A stretch of DNA of 64,000 nt from Paraniabella hibiscisoli (GCF_022512515.1 NZ_JAKWBK010000001.1:2418001-2482000), one strand, 5' to 3'. Positions 17,534 to 28,744 are shown, counted from the first letter of the stretch. A program made the numbers and translations. The notes: a model not told the origin generated them from the letters alone.

Positions 17534-20526
17534 ATGCGTTATTTGTTGACAGCTCTCTTATTCATTGGCAATTTATGCAGTGCCCAAAATCTTAAGTATA
17601 TTAACGGCAATAATAGTTGGAATGCCGACTCTTTAGGTAATCATCGCTTTATAATAAAACTAAGCAAGGAGCAATTGGCGATAAACAAATCAGTGGCATA
17701 TGTAAATATTCCGTGGCGCCGGCATGACGATAATGTTGCTCAAAAACGTATTATTATGGTGGGTGAGACCGGCACCAAGCCTATTGATAACATAAAGATA
17801 GTATCTGCAGATAATGAGCAGGCGAGTATATTATTTGAACCCTCCGAAGGCGCGGGTAGCTACTATGTGTATTATATGCCCTACAAAAATGAAGGACGAT
17901 CTAACTATCCCAGGGGCGTATATTTAAAACAGGCGGAAACAGCAAGTGAAGGCTGGCTAAAGCAAACCTTACTGAAGAATGCATTTGCAAAGGCCGTTAC
18001 TATCACCTACGAACCTATTAACGCTTTCAACAGCTTTTATCCCATGGGAATGATTGCTACCAGGAACGAAACAGCACAGTTACAAAGAGGCGTTGCGAAT
18101 AAAAAATACCTTGTTTTTCCTGAAGATAGAATGCATCCTGTTCAGATGAGGGATTACCTGCCCTATCGTTGGGTACAAAATGGAGCTCGCCCGGCTTTTA
18201 AAGACACGGCGGCGCGGGGAGAGTATTTTACCTTCCAGCTCGGTGTGTATGCACTAACGGACCTGGCAAATGTACAGGTTGAGTTCTCTGATCTGAGATC
18301 CAAAAATAACCAGGTTATTCCCGCACAATATATTTCCTGCATCAATACAAATGGGACCGATTATAAAGGTAATTTATGGCAGACACAGGTAAATGTTCCC
18401 GGTGGTACCATACAATCTATGTGGTGTGCAGTTGATGTGCCTTTGAAGAGCGCACCGGGTATTTATACCGGCACGGCAACGGTGAAGACCGGCCAAAGCG
18501 GTAACCAATCCATCCAAGTAACACTGGTTGTTAACAATAAAGTTATAAAAGACCAGGCTGCTGATCCCGAAAAACAAACAAGACTTAAATGGTTGAATTC
18601 GACCCTGGCTCAGGACAATACAGTAATTGCGCCCTATACGCCTTTGCAGGTAGCGGATACAACCATATCCCTTTTAGGGAGAAAAGTGCTGATAAATAAA
18701 GATGGTTTTCCCGCACAGATACAAACCTTTTTTAAGCCGGAAATGACTTCCATTGGAACAACGCCCAATAATATCCTGATGGAACCTATACATTTTCATC
18801 ATATAGAGAGCAACGGGAAAGCCGTGAAATGGAAGAGTGATGGAATACGATTTCTGCAAAAAGATGCCGGCATTGTTAAATGGGAAGCGGTTAATACCTC
18901 GCCAAAGTTGCGCATGAAGGTGAATGCGGCTCTCGAATTTGATGGCTTCCTGGCCTATACGGTACAACTGGTTGCGCTGGAGGACGTTTCTTTTAAGGAT
19001 ATTACTTTTCATATTCCTGTAAATCCTGCGATGACCGATTACTTTATGGGCCTTGGAATGAAGGGCGGTCAAAGGCCCGATTCTGTTTTATGGAAATGGG
19101 ATGTGGCGCATAAAAACCAGGATGGCGGCTGGATCGGCAATGTGAACGCCGGCTTGCAGTTTTCATTAAGGGATGAACATTATACACGCCCTTTAAACAC
19201 TAACTTCTACTTGCAAAAACCGCTGCTGTTGCCACAATCATGGGGTAATGGAACCAGTGGCGGAATTGATGTTTTTAGAAAAGGCAGTTCCGTATTGGTT
19301 AATGCGTATAACGGTGCCCGTAGTATGAAGGCCGGCGATACACTTTACTATAATTTTAATTTGCTGATCACTCCTTTTCATACGATTAACACCGATTTTC
19401 AATGGAAGAACCGTTTCTATCATAAATACGAAGATCTGCAAAGCATAAAAAATAAAGGAGCATCTGTAGTAAACATTCACCATGCTAATGCTATTAATCC
19501 CTATATTAATTATCCTTTTATCGAATGGAAAAAGATGAAGGCTTACATTGACAGTGCCCATGGGCTTGGATTGAAAGTAAAAATATATAATACGGTTCGG
19601 GAGCTCTCCAATAAAGCATATGAAACCTTTACCTTGCGTAGCCTGGGGCATGAAATTTATTCTCCGGGTCCGGGGGCGGGTTTAGCTGGTTACAGGAGCA
19701 GGTAGGCAAGGATTATATTGCTGCTTGGTTTGTACCTGAGATCAAGGATGCGGCCATTGTTAATAGTGGTATGAGCAGGTGGCATAACTATTATGTGGAA
19801 GGTATGAATTGGCTGGTAAAAAATGTTGGAATAGATGGTATTTACCTGGATGACGTGGCATTTGATCGTGTTACCATGAAACGGATAAAACGGATACTGA
19901 CGCAGAACGGAGCGCCCGGCATCATCGATCTGCATTCGGCTAACCAGTTTAATAAAAGTGACGGGTTTAATAATAGTGCCAACCTCTATATGGAGCATTT
20001 TCCTTATCTCAACCGGCTTTGGTTTGGAGAGTATTTCGATTATGAAAAAAGTGATCCCGGCTTTTTCCTTACGGAAGTGAGTGGTATTCCTTTTGGTTTA
20101 ATGGGTGAAATGTTACAGGATGGTGGTAACGCCTGGAGGGGCATGGTATATGGCATGACCAACCGGATCCCCTGGAGCGACAATGCTGATCCACGACCGA
20201 TCTGGAAGGTTTGGGATGACTTTGGAATGGAAGGATCTGAGATGATAGGCTATTGGGTAAAAGACTGCCCTGTAAAAACAAGTCATGCACAGGTGCTGGC
20301 AACAGTGTATAAAAAGAACGGCGCAACGCTGGTTTCACTCGCCAGCTGGGCAGAGAAAAATGAAACGGTTAAGCTGGCGATTGACTGGAAAAAGCTGGGA
20401 ATCGATCCTGCTAAAGCCACCATTACTGCGCCTGCAATAAATAATTTCCAGGAAGCTGCAACCTTCAGGCCCGATGACGTAATACCCGTTGAGAAGAACA
20501 AAGGATGGCTTTTGATCATCAAATAA
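17534..20526 (+). CDS. secreted glycoside-hydrolase-like protein (DUF6067 type)
   Basis: About 997 residues after one repair: a G lost near 19677, giving GGFSWLQEQVGKDYIAAWF. Signal peptide RYLLTALLFIGNLCSAQ. The N-terminal two thirds are beta-sandwich-like (RGEYFTFQLGVYALTDLANVQ, PGIYTGTATVKTGQS). The C-terminal part from about residue 600 looks like a TIM barrel of glycosidase clans: NVGIDGIYLDDVAFDR with an Asp-Asp pair at a strand end, GAPGIIDLHSANQFNK, YFDYEKSDPGFFLTEVSG. This matches the DUF6067 glycoside-hydrolase domain group. It probably acts on polysaccharide in the periplasm or outside the cell. The sugar isomerase downstream fits a carbohydrate-use role. Confidence 0.7.
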
Positions 20527-20673
20527 ACCAATTAATAGTTTATCTTTCGGGATCTTTGGAGCTGCTTTAGTCAGGCCGAAGTAAATCTTGTAATAAGCTA
20601 TATGATAAGGAAGGGCGGGCTCTGGCTACGCTCATTCTAAACCGAATACATTTTTAAAGTATAAAATATCCAT

Positions 20674-21590
20674 ATGAATAGAAAAGTTTTTCTTAGAAAT
20701 GCTTCAGCAATTGCCGCAGCTTGCGCTGTGATGCCTGCATGGGGAAAAGAGCTCATCTCCGTAAAAAATCTTTTTCGAAATTTCATTGGCCCAATGGTCT
20801 TTACATAAAAAGCTTTTTGCCAAGGAAATGGACAATCTCGATTTTCCGGGAGTAACTAAAAAGGAGTTTGGTATTAGTGTAGTAGAGTATGTGAATACCT
20901 TTTTCAAAGACAAAGCTGAAAATACGCAATACCTTAATGAATTGTTGAAACGCTGTAAAGATAACGGGGTAAAAAATCACCTCATCATGTGCGATGGGGA
21001 AGGCGATTTGGGAAATGCTGATGCAGCTGCCCGTACAAAAGCGGTGGAGAATCACTACAAGTGGGTGAATGCTGCTAAATACCTGGGGTGTGCTACCATA
21101 AGGGTTAACGCAGCCGGTAAAGGCACTGCTGCCGAAGTATCGGATGCTGCCGCCGAAGGTTTATCAAAGCTGGGGGCGTATGCTGCAAAAGAAAAATAAA
21201 TGTAATAGTAGAGATCATGGTGGCTACTCATCTGACGGAAGCTGGTTGAGCGGTGTTATGAAAAAGGTTAATAAGTCCAATGTAGGCACTTTACCTGATT
21301 TTGGGAATTTCTGTATCAGGCGAGATGGAAATAAATGTGCGGAAGAATATGACCGGTATAAAGGCACAAAAGAGCTCATGCCTTTTGCCAAAGGGGTTAG
21401 TGCCAAGAGCTATAATTTTGATAGTAATGGAAATTGTGTGGAGACAGATTATGATAAGATGTTGAAGATCGTAAAAGAATCGGGCTTTAAAGGTTATGTA
21501 GGCATAGAATATGAAGGAGGCGCCATTTCTGAAAGCGAAGGAATACTTAAAACAAAAGCTTTGTTAGAGCGTATACAAAAAAGCCTGTAA
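20674..21590 (+). CDS. sugar phosphate isomerase/epimerase, exported
   Basis: Xylose-isomerase-like TIM barrel, about 306 residues after three one-base repairs (near 20770, 21195 and 21214). It begins [23 protein letters not shown], a signal of the kind common in Bacteroidota exported isomerases. Core motifs: [52 protein letters not shown] (metal ligands) and [13 protein letters not shown] near the C-terminus. It presumably isomerises or epimerises a sugar or keto-acid released by the upstream secreted enzyme; the exact substrate is unknown. Followed by a strong terminator. Confidence 0.8.
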
Positions 21591-21597
21591 AAAATGA

Positions 21598-21630
21598 AGC
21601 GGGTACTATCAACATAATCTAGTACCCGCT
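21598..21630. terminator. bidirectional terminator isomerase / DUF983
   Basis: Perfect 11-base arms AGCGGGTACTA (21598-21608) and TAGTACCCGCT (21620-21630) lie between two convergent genes. Confidence 0.85.
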
Positions 21631-21653
21631 CTTATAATCTTTGACAATAGTTG

Positions 21654-22120
21654 CTACCAGTTATCGCCCTGGTCTTTATTAATGCGTTCTGAAACATCCA
21701 TTGGTCCCCGGCTGCTCCAGTTCGGATCATACTTCACAAACCAGGAAAGCCAGAGGCTACGCGAAAAACGCATGAGCCACGGTTGTAAAGAAACCAGGAG
21801 CAAGGCGTTGAATATGATCCAGTAAACAAATCGGTTGTCTTGTAGTGAAAAACCGATCAATACCCACCAGGCAATGGCGCTGGCTACACTAAGCGCAACC
21901 GCCAGCATATAGCTCACATAACTGGTGCCGTAAAAAAGCCTACCTCAATTTCCGTTGGTTGACCGCAAACAGGGCAGTTCTTATTCATTTTCATAAAGCC
22001 GCTGAGTTTTAAAGTGAGCGGTTTTTCAAACAATTTACCCTCTCGGCAACGGGGGCAATAACAGCCTAATACCGTTCCTAAATAACTTCTCCTGGCTTTT
22101 TCATTGTGCTCCATGACCAA
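21654..22120 (-). CDS. DUF983 membrane protein with zinc ribbon
   Basis: About 155 residues. Two CxxC knuckles (GCYCPRCREGKLF and NCPVCGQPTEIE) form a zinc ribbon, followed by two hydrophobic segments (SYMLAVALSVASAIAWWVLIG and FVYWIIFNALLLVSLQPWL). A T lost near 21937 splits the frame; repair gives EVGFFYGTSYVSYML. The family is found in Bacteroidota and Alphaproteobacteria near respiratory genes, without a proven role. It starts at or just after the murF stop, so both are likely in one transcript. The alternative ATG at 22114 is equally plausible. Confidence 0.75.
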
Positions 22121-22121
22121 T

Positions 22122-23410
22122 TTATTGGGTGATTGCGGTTAATATTTTCTCCATCTGGGAACTTCTGCTGCCCTTTATCAGGATATAAGCATGTTCGAAA
22201 TTTTGCCGACCAGCCCATTCTGCCGCATCAGCCGAATGCTCGAAGTAGGTAAAGTCTTCGCTATAGGGAAGGAAAGGCTTACCTACTAATACAACCTGGT
22301 ACCAGCTGTTTTGTTGGATCTGGTTAATGAGTGTTGCATGTTCAATGGCGGTTTCATCGCCCATTTCGGCCATAGCGCCGATCATTAATATTTTTTATCA
22401 GCTTTAATATGAGCCAGGTTTTCAATAGCCAGTTTCATGCTGCTGGGATTGGCATTATAGGCATCCAATATAATTTTGTTGCTACCTTTTTCAACCAGTT
22501 GCGAGCGGCTGTTCGACGGCCTGTAGCTTTCTATCGCCATTTTTATAGCATCGGCAGTAATATCAAATTCATGACCCAAAGCAACTGCTGCCAGCACATT
22601 GGGTAAATTATAGTCACCTACCAGCTTTGTAGCTATTGGTAACTCCGTTTCGCCCATTGATATAGTAACGGCCAGCAACTCGCCTTTTGTTTCAGCCTTT
22701 CCGTTGATCAGGCATCATGGGTGCCATAAGTTACAATGCGTGCAATACCCTTGCTCATCTCCTGCAGGTAATCATAGTCTTGCATGATAAAAGCGGTAGC
22801 ATCCTCCCGGGTGCGTAAATAGTCAAACAATTCTCCCTTCCCCTTTCTAACGCCTTCCAGGCTGCCAAATCCTTCGAGATGCGCTTTGCCACAATTGGTG
22901 ATCAGCCCATGTGTAGGTTCCGCCACCTGGCAATAACCTTCAATTTCGTGCAGGTGATTGGCGCCCATTTCCACTACAGCTATTTCGGCATCACGCTTTA
23001 TTTTAAGCAGGGTAAGCGGAATGCCTATATGGTTGTTCAGGTTTCCCTCGGTGGTGTACACTTTATATTTGGCGCTCAGTACCACATGAATCAGCTCTTT
23101 AGTGGTGGTCTTACCATTGCTGCCGGTAATAGCGATCAATGGAATGTTGAACTGCCGGCGGTGGTAATTCGCCAATTGTTGCAGGGCTGTCAATACATCC
23201 TCTACCAAAATGGTCTTGCCCGCAACTTCAAAAGCCTGTTCATCTATAATTGCGTATGCGGCTCCTGCGTCCAATGCCTGTTGTGCAAATTGATTGCCGT
23301 TGAAGTTGGGGCCTTTCAATGCAAAAAAGATCGCCTGCTTGTAGCTTCCTCGTATCTGTCTGTATGTTGGGATATTGTAAATAAACCTCGTAAAGTGCCG
23401 CTGTGTTCAT
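22122..23410 (-). CDS. murF: UDP-N-acetylmuramoyl-tripeptide--D-alanyl-D-alanine ligase
   Basis: Adds D-Ala-D-Ala to the UDP-MurNAc-tripeptide in the cytoplasm, the last soluble step of peptidoglycan precursor synthesis. Motifs: NIQTDTRKLQAGDLFFALKG, the ATP loop AITGSNGKTTTKELI, VVEMGANHLHEIEGYC, NCGKAHLEGFGS, DYNLPNVLAAVALG, ILDAYNANPSSMKLAI and MIGAMAEMGDE. Corrected length is about 430 residues. Three single-base breaks near 23335, 22710 and 22390 explain the fragments. An in-frame ATG at 23428 exists, but the family start fits 23410. Confidence 0.92.
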
Positions 23411-23473
23411 AGCTGCAAAAATAGACAAATGAAGGGAGTTAGTTATATTCGCGGGGAATAAACAGGGGGCTTG

Positions 23474-23540
23474 GGGCGGAGAGAGGGATTTGAATCCCGT
23501 ATACTCAACAGGTGTTTGATTTTACGGCCGTCCACTCTGT
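23474..23540 (-). other. tRNA-like remnant (3' part)
   Basis: Read on the minus strand, this stretch has a D-arm-like CAGAGTGGAC, a possible GTA anticodon context, a long variable region, a T-arm-like GGGATTCAAATCCC and an acceptor-like TCTCTCCG. It resembles the 3' three quarters of a class II tRNA (Ser or Tyr type). The 5' acceptor strand is missing and the T-stem has a mismatch, so it should not be functional. It lies between murF and ispF. Confidence 0.3.
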
Positions 23541-23565
23541 AATGTAAAAATATATAAACAGTTTT

Positions 23566-24045
23566 ATGAGCTTTAGAATAGGTAATGGTATCGATTTTCA
23601 TCAGATGGTAGAAGGGCGTGATCTTTGGATCGGCGGCATTTTAATTCCTCATACAAAGGGAGCCCTGGGACATAGCGATGCCGATGTATTGCTGCATGCG
23701 ATCTGCGATGCTTTATTGGGCGCTTTAAGCCTGGGTGATATTGGTGTTCATTTCCCGAACAATGATGAAAGGTATCGGGATATTGATAGTAAAATACTGC
23801 TGAAACATTGCATGACGCTGATTAAAGATAAAGGCTATAAAGTAGTTAATATTGATTCAACGCTCACTTTGCAGGAACCCAAAATAAAACCTTTTGTACC
23901 CCAGATGCAGGAAACTATTGCAGGTATTTGCGAGGTATTGACCGAAGATGTTTCTGTAAAAGCAACCACCACCGAGCACATGGGCTTTGTGGGAAGGGAA
24001 GAGGGACTGGTGGCCTATGCTACCGTTTTGTTGCAGAAGATATAA
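23566..24045 (+). CDS. ispF: 2-C-methyl-D-erythritol 2,4-cyclodiphosphate synthase
   Basis: Fifth step of the MEP isoprenoid pathway. Intact, 159 residues, standard length. The zinc-binding motif NGIDFHQ supplies the Asp-x-His pair, and GALGHSDADVLLHAICDALLGAL contains the third zinc histidine and HSDAD signature. Also seen: DIGVHFPNND, the substrate loop and the C-terminal KATTTEHMGFVGREEGLVAYA. It starts a group with the 24049 membrane-protein gene three bases downstream. Confidence 0.95.
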   Translation: MSFRIGNGIDFHQMVEGRDLWIGGILIPHTKGALGHSDADVLLHAICDALLGALSLGDIGVHFPNNDERYRDIDSKILLKHCMTLIKDKGYKVVNIDSTLTLQEPKIKPFVPQMQETIAGICEVLTEDVSVKATTTEHMGFVGREEGLVAYATVLLQKI

Positions 24046-24048
24046 GCA

Positions 24049-24550
24049 ATGAATGTTATATTTCACACAGTTTCGGCTATTGGAGTTGTGGCGATGGTGA
24101 CGGATACCAGCATAGTTAAGCCGGATAATTACCGTGCTGTAACGACCGTGGCAACAATAGCTTTGTTTGCCGCCGTGTTTTTTCATGGTGTTTTAGACTA
24201 CATGCCACATTGCTATCCGGTACATTCAAAATGGGATGTGGTTATTGGCCTTTGCATTATTGCTACAGGAACTATATTGGTCCGAAAAACATATCGATTA
24301 ATAGTGGTCGCTGCTTTTGCAGGTTGCATTTTACCTGATATTATAGACTTGCTTCCTGCTATTTCGAATAAATATATGGGATGGGAAATTCCAATAATGC
24401 AACCCATATTCCCTGGCACTTAAAAGAAAACTCGGGATCCATTTATAATGGCAATTGTAAAACCTCCTTTATTAATCATTGGTCCTTGATAATTTTTGTC
24501 TTATTAATGGCTTACGCCCGGCGGGAGGACCTGAAAATCATCTTGAAATA
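24049..24550 (+). CDS. integral membrane protein with hydrolase-like His/Asp motif
   Basis: About 167 residues. Four hydrophobic segments (VSAIGVVAMVTDTSIV, TVATIALFAAVFFHGVLDYM, VVIGLCIIATGTILV, HWSLIIFVLLMAYA). The FFHGVLDYMPH and ILPDIIDLLP segments recall membrane-bound metal-dependent hydrolases of the YdjM type. One C lost near 24400 moves the frame; repair gives PHIPWHLKENSGSIYNG and a C-terminus at 24550. It follows ispF with a three-base gap, so it is probably co-translated. Function not established. Confidence 0.6.
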
Positions 24551-24622
24551 GCCTCATTACTGCAACATTTTGTTAAATATAGGCTATCGTTAAAACAGCT
24601 TTCCGCTTTAGCAGCAACAGGC

Positions 24623-24630
24623 TATCTTTG
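24623..24630 (+). promoter_or_regulatory. -7 promoter box of dut, apparently leaderless
   Basis: TATCTTTG matches TAnnTTTG and ends only five bases before the dut ATG at 24636. The transcript would start at or next to the start codon, giving a leaderless mRNA. Confidence 0.55.
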
Positions 24631-24635
24631 TCGCT

Positions 24636-25079
24636 ATGACCCAGTTACAAGTTAAAATCGTTAATAAATCGCAGCATGCTTTACCGGCATACGCTACTTC
24701 CGGTGCATCTGGTATGGACTTAAAAGCGTCTATAGAGGAAAATATCGTGTTACAACCCCTGGAAAGGACCTTGGTGTCAACAGGCTTATTCATAGAAATA
24801 CCCGAAGGTTTTGAGGCCCAGATAAGACCGCGCAGCGGGTTGGCTATTAAACAGGGATTAACCTGTCTGAATACGCCTGGCACAATTGATGCAGATTACA
24901 GGGGAGAAATAAAAGTAATTTTAATTAACCTGTCCAACGAAGCTCAAACGATCCATAACGGTGATCGCGTTGCCCAGATGGTAATACAGAAAGTAGAGAT
25001 CATTAACTGGGTACCGGTTGAGGAACTGGGTGAAACGGTGAGAGCCGCGGGAGGCTTTGGGCACACAGGCAAACAATAA
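24636..25079 (+). CDS. dut: dUTP diphosphatase
   Basis: Hydrolyses dUTP to dUMP and pyrophosphate, keeping uracil out of DNA. Intact, 147 residues. All five trimeric-dUTPase motifs are visible: [46 protein letters not shown] and the C-terminal arm [12 protein letters not shown]. Cytoplasmic. It begins a gene run with the DUF4292 lipoprotein 32 bases downstream. Confidence 0.95.
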   Translation: MTQLQVKIVNKSQHALPAYATSGASGMDLKASIEENIVLQPLERTLVSTGLFIEIPEGFEAQIRPRSGLAIKQGLTCLNTPGTIDADYRGEIKVILINLSNEAQTIHNGDRVAQMVIQKVEIINWVPVEELGETVRAAGGFGHTGKQ

Positions 25080-25111
25080 TGGATGCGCTATCCATTGTAT
25101 AAAACAAAAAC

Positions 25112-25899
25112 ATGAAACAATTAGCATTAATTATAGCTATGGCCGCACTGGCATCATGCGGTGCAAGTAAGAAGGCAGCAAAAACGCCTTCGGTAGATAC
25201 AACCCAGGCTCCACCGGTAGCTACGGTAGAAAATGAAGGCCCGTCTGTAGTGCTTTCTAAATTAAATAAAATCGACTTTAAGACTTTTTCGGGTAAGGTG
25301 GATGTGGATTTTGATGATGGAAAGGGAAATGGCAAAAGTGTTAGCGCTAAGCTGGTGATTAAAAAAGACGAAGCGATATGGATGTCGGCAGGCTTACTTG
25401 GTTTTGAAGGTGTAAGAGCATTGATCACTAAAGATTCCGTGAAGATCCTCAATAAACTACAGAAAGAATATATAGCGTCCAGCCTTTCTTATATCCAGGA
25501 AAAATAGGATTGCCCGTTGACTTTACAACGTTGCAGGACCTGCTGATTGGTAATGCTATTTTTGTAAACGAAGGCAATGCTTCGCTTACAAAAGAAGGTA
25601 CCGGTTATGTGGTTACCACGCAGGATGCGAATTTTAAGAACCTGCTCACCGTTTTATTACCGGGCTACTTACCTGCTGCAAGCAAACTGAGTGATGTAGA
25701 TGCATCGAAAAACAGGAGTGCTGAACTAGCATACAATAATTACAAACAGGTGGCAGGGCGTAATTTCTCTACCTCAAGGGACATTCGTGTTAACTATAAA
25801 AGCAATATTACTATAAAACTTAACTTTCAGTCTCACGATTTTGATGGAGAAGTGGCCATTCCTTTCTCTGTTCCCTCAGGTTATAAAACAAAGCAATAA
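25112..25899 (+). CDS. DUF4292 lipoprotein (LolB-like)
   Basis: About 262 residues. Lipoprotein signal KQLALIIAMAALASC with the lipidated Cys at about residue 16, then a low-complexity linker and a beta-rich fold (FSGKVDVDFDDGKGNGKSVSAKLVIKKD, reading IWMSAGLLGFEGVRALIT). DUF4292 is related to LolA/LolB-type carriers, so a role in lipoprotein trafficking is plausible but unproven. One A lost near 25503 divides the gene; repair gives SYIQEKIGLPVDFTTLQDLL. The EnvC-like gene follows. Confidence 0.78.
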
Positions 25900-25967
25900 T
25901 CCGGTAAACATTTATGCTCCAGGCTCCAATACTACTGTATTCATTATTACAACGGTTTTTTCTATTC

Positions 25968-27529
25968 ATGAATATTCCGGCAAGAGAATGTAAAAAGCTG
26001 TTGGTTTTATTAGTTGTTCTTTTAAGTGCTTTTTCCAACAGGGCCGTAGCGCAAAAAATGAGTGATAAAACTTCGATGGAGGAGGAGCGAAGAAAATTGC
26101 AGCAGGAGCTGAGACAAATACAACAGGCCTACGATGCTGTTAAAGGCGAGAGTAAAAATAATCTCCACCAGCTGGCAGCACTCAACAAAAAAATTGAAGT
26201 ACAGAATCAGTATATCAATAATATCGGCAAGGAAATACGCCTTATTGATGATGATATCTATTACAGCGCTATAGAAATTAAAAGGCTGAAAAAGCAGATG
26301 GATACGCTGAAGGCGCACTACGCTAGAACGGTAGTGTATGCGTATAAAAACAGGAGCAACTATGACTACCTGAACTTTATTTTTTCTGCCAATAGTTTTA
26401 ACGATGCGATAAAGCGTGTAGCCTATTTGAAAAGCTACCGTAATTATCGCGAAAAGCAAATGGAAGATATTGTTAAAACTAATACCTTGATCGATAAACG
26501 TTATGCCCACCAGGTAGCCAGCAAAAAACAGAAGGAAGGTGCATTGGTTACCCGTACCAATGAATATTCGGTTTTGGGAGATCAGCGGGCAGAAAAAGAC
26601 TCTGTGGCTAAGCTGCTGCAATCACAAGCAGGGTCACTTCAAAAGCAGATTGCTAAAAAGCAGCAGGAAGATAAACAGCTGAAAACAGACATTGCCGCAG
26701 TGGTAAGGAAGGAGATTGCAGAGGCAAAAAAATAGCGCAGGAAGAGGCGAAGCAAAGAGCAGCAGCAGAAGCCAAAGAAAGACAAGAGGCCTGGGCGCGC
26801 GAACGCTTATTGGAAACAGAAAGAGCATTAGCTGGCGCGAAGCCAACAACCGTATCGCCTGGTACAACGCCTGCAGCTCCGGCATCTGCGCCACCAGCGC
26901 AGGAAGTAGCTTCAGCTCCATCGAGAGAGTTGAAATTTGACCCTGTAGGTGCTGGCAAAAGCACTACGGTAAGGGCTGTGCCTAAATCAGATAATTCAAT
27001 TGTTGCAAATACAGGGCCTATTGCGGCGAGAAAAAATACGCCGCCACCACCACCTGCCCCGGTAGTAGAAAACAAAGCTCCTGCAGGAGGATATCTAAAT
27101 TATAAAGCAGATGATATTGCATTAAACAGCGACTTTTCGCAGAACCGCGGTAAGTTGCCCTCACCCGTTGACGGGGTAATAACACTGGGTTTTGGCCGGT
27201 ACAAAATAGAAGGGGTAGGCCCTGATATTGTTGGAGATAATCCTGGTGTGACCTATACAGCGCAGGTCGGAGCTCCCGTTAGGCGGTATTTGGTGGAGAA
27301 GTGGTCAGTATTTCTAAAGTGGGGGAACCTCATTTGTGGTAATGCGTCATGGTAAATATTTTACGGCTTATAGCAACCTGGCTTCTGTAAGCGTAACTAA
27401 GGGGGCATCGGTGGCGCGTGGCCAATCTATAGGTACCGTTGGCGCTGATGAAGAAACAGGCGGGGGAAGCTCGATTTTATCCTGATGATCGAGGAGAAAA
27501 ATGTTGATCCGCGTGTTTGGCTGAGGTAA
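25968..27529 (+). CDS. EnvC-like murein hydrolase activator (degenerate LytM domain)
   Basis: About 520 residues after four one-base repairs (near 26730, 27283, 27322 and 27480). Signal segment LLVLLVVLLSAFSNRAVAQ, a long coiled coil (about residues 40-270, rich in K/E/Q: EEERRKLQQELRQIQQAYDA), a Pro/Ala linker, then a C-terminal M23/LytM fold (LPSPVDGVITLGFGRY, VVMRHGKYFTAYSNLASV, VDPRVWLR). The zinc ligands of active M23 enzymes (H-x3-D and H-x-H) are not seen; NPGVTY replaces the first. This matches EnvC, which activates amidases rather than cutting murein. Likely periplasmic and active in cell separation. ftsE/ftsX are not adjacent. Confidence 0.78.
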
Positions 27530-27591
27530 ATAGTAGAACGCCGTCATCCGCAGGAGGGATCCATTTATTAAACCGATGAATTGTAATCGAT

Positions 27592-28628
27592 ATGGATACC
27601 GGAATTATCAAGAAGCTGGAAATTGTTTCCATAAAATCCAACACGCCTGATTCCAGAACCCTGGTATTACAGCCATTAAACTGGCAGCCTCAATATAAAG
27701 CGGGGCAATTCCTCACGTTAGTATTTTACAATCATTCGGGCGAGCAACGCCGATCCTATTCCATATCATCTTCGCCTGAAGCAGGAGAACCGCTATCCAT
27801 CACCATAAAAAACTCGACAATGGCGAATTCTCCAGGAAACTGGTATACAATTCCAGGCCGGGAGATATCTTATTGACTTCAGGTATCGGCGGTTTTTTTG
27901 TTTTGCCTGAAAAGTTAAATCATCTTACATTTTGCTTTCTGGCTGCCGGTAGCGGCATTACCCCTTGCTTTTCATTGATCAAAACCTTGCTATTAACAAC
28001 GCCGCAAAAAGTATTTCTTTTTTACAGCAACCGGAGTGAACAACAGGTCATCTTTTATGAGGAGTTGAAGTCTTTGCAACAGCAATATAAAGACCGGTTC
28101 TATATCCATTTTATGTTTAGTAACCGGCTTGATGTCTATTATAGCCGGTTAAGTCACTGGCTGCTGACACGGTTGCTAGATGAGCACTTTCTCAGCATCG
28201 ATAAAAAAGATATCCGGTTTTACGTTTGTGGTCCTTTTGATTATATGTTAATGTCTGCCATTTCGTTACGTAATAACGGCGTTATCAATGCGCAGATCAT
28301 TAAAGAAGATTTTAATCCCTTACCGCCGGCAAAGCTTCCTCAGCCTCCTGATAAAGTCATGCACCAGGTTACGGTGCATCTTGCACAAAAAACACATGTA
28401 TTGAACGTTCAATATCCGCAAACCATTGTAGCTGCGGCAAAACAGGCGGGCATTGCTGTTCCTTATAGTTGCGAGGCTGGACGCTGTGGCAGTTGTGTAG
28501 CAACCTGCACCTCGGGTAAAATATGGATGGCTTATAACGAAGTGCTATTGGAGGAAGAAATTGCAAAGGGACGGGTGCTTACCTGCCAGGGATACCCAAT
28601 TGGTGGAGATGCCACAATTGTTTATTGA
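27592..28628 (+). CDS. ferredoxin-NADP reductase-like protein with C-terminal [2Fe-2S] ferredoxin
   Basis: About 346 residues after two single-base repairs between 27810 and 27880. FAD site QRRSYSISSSPEAGE, NAD(P) part FLAAGSGITPCFSLIKTLL and FYVCGPFDYML, then a plant-type ferredoxin domain with PYSCEAGRCGSCVATC and LTCQGYP supplying four cysteines. This FAD / NAD(P) / [2Fe-2S] order is that of PaaE/HmpX-type reductases. It moves electrons from NAD(P)H to an oxygenase or other acceptor. The partner is not adjacent. Confidence 0.85.
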
Positions 28629-28714
28629 TTGAGCAACTTTTATAAAAGGGTTTCAAATGAAAATCAATTGCTTACTTACGGCTGACTTTTGAGATATCCA
28701 CTGTTTATAAAAAA

Positions 28715-28733
28715 TTTTTTTTTTTTTTCCCCC
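28715..28733 (+). repeat. T14-C5 homopolymer tract before tex
   Basis: A run of 14 Ts followed by five Cs lies immediately upstream of the tex -7 box, inside the promoter spacer. Length is uncertain because homopolymers in this sequence are often one base short. Confidence 0.7.
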
Positions 28734-28736
28734 ACC

Positions 28737-28744
28737 TACATTTG
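28737..28744 (+). promoter_or_regulatory. -7 promoter box of tex
   Basis: TACATTTG matches TAnnTTTG and lies 27 bases before the ATG at 28772. Confidence 0.6.

Noticed and set aside
24049-24423. Stopping the membrane protein at 24423
   Set aside because: Restoring one C near 24400 gives 42 more family-like codons and a natural stop at 24550.
26653-27075. Minus-strand ORF of 140 codons rich in Gly and Ala
   Set aside because: It is the antisense of the EnvC-like Pro/Ala linker and has no start context or motif.
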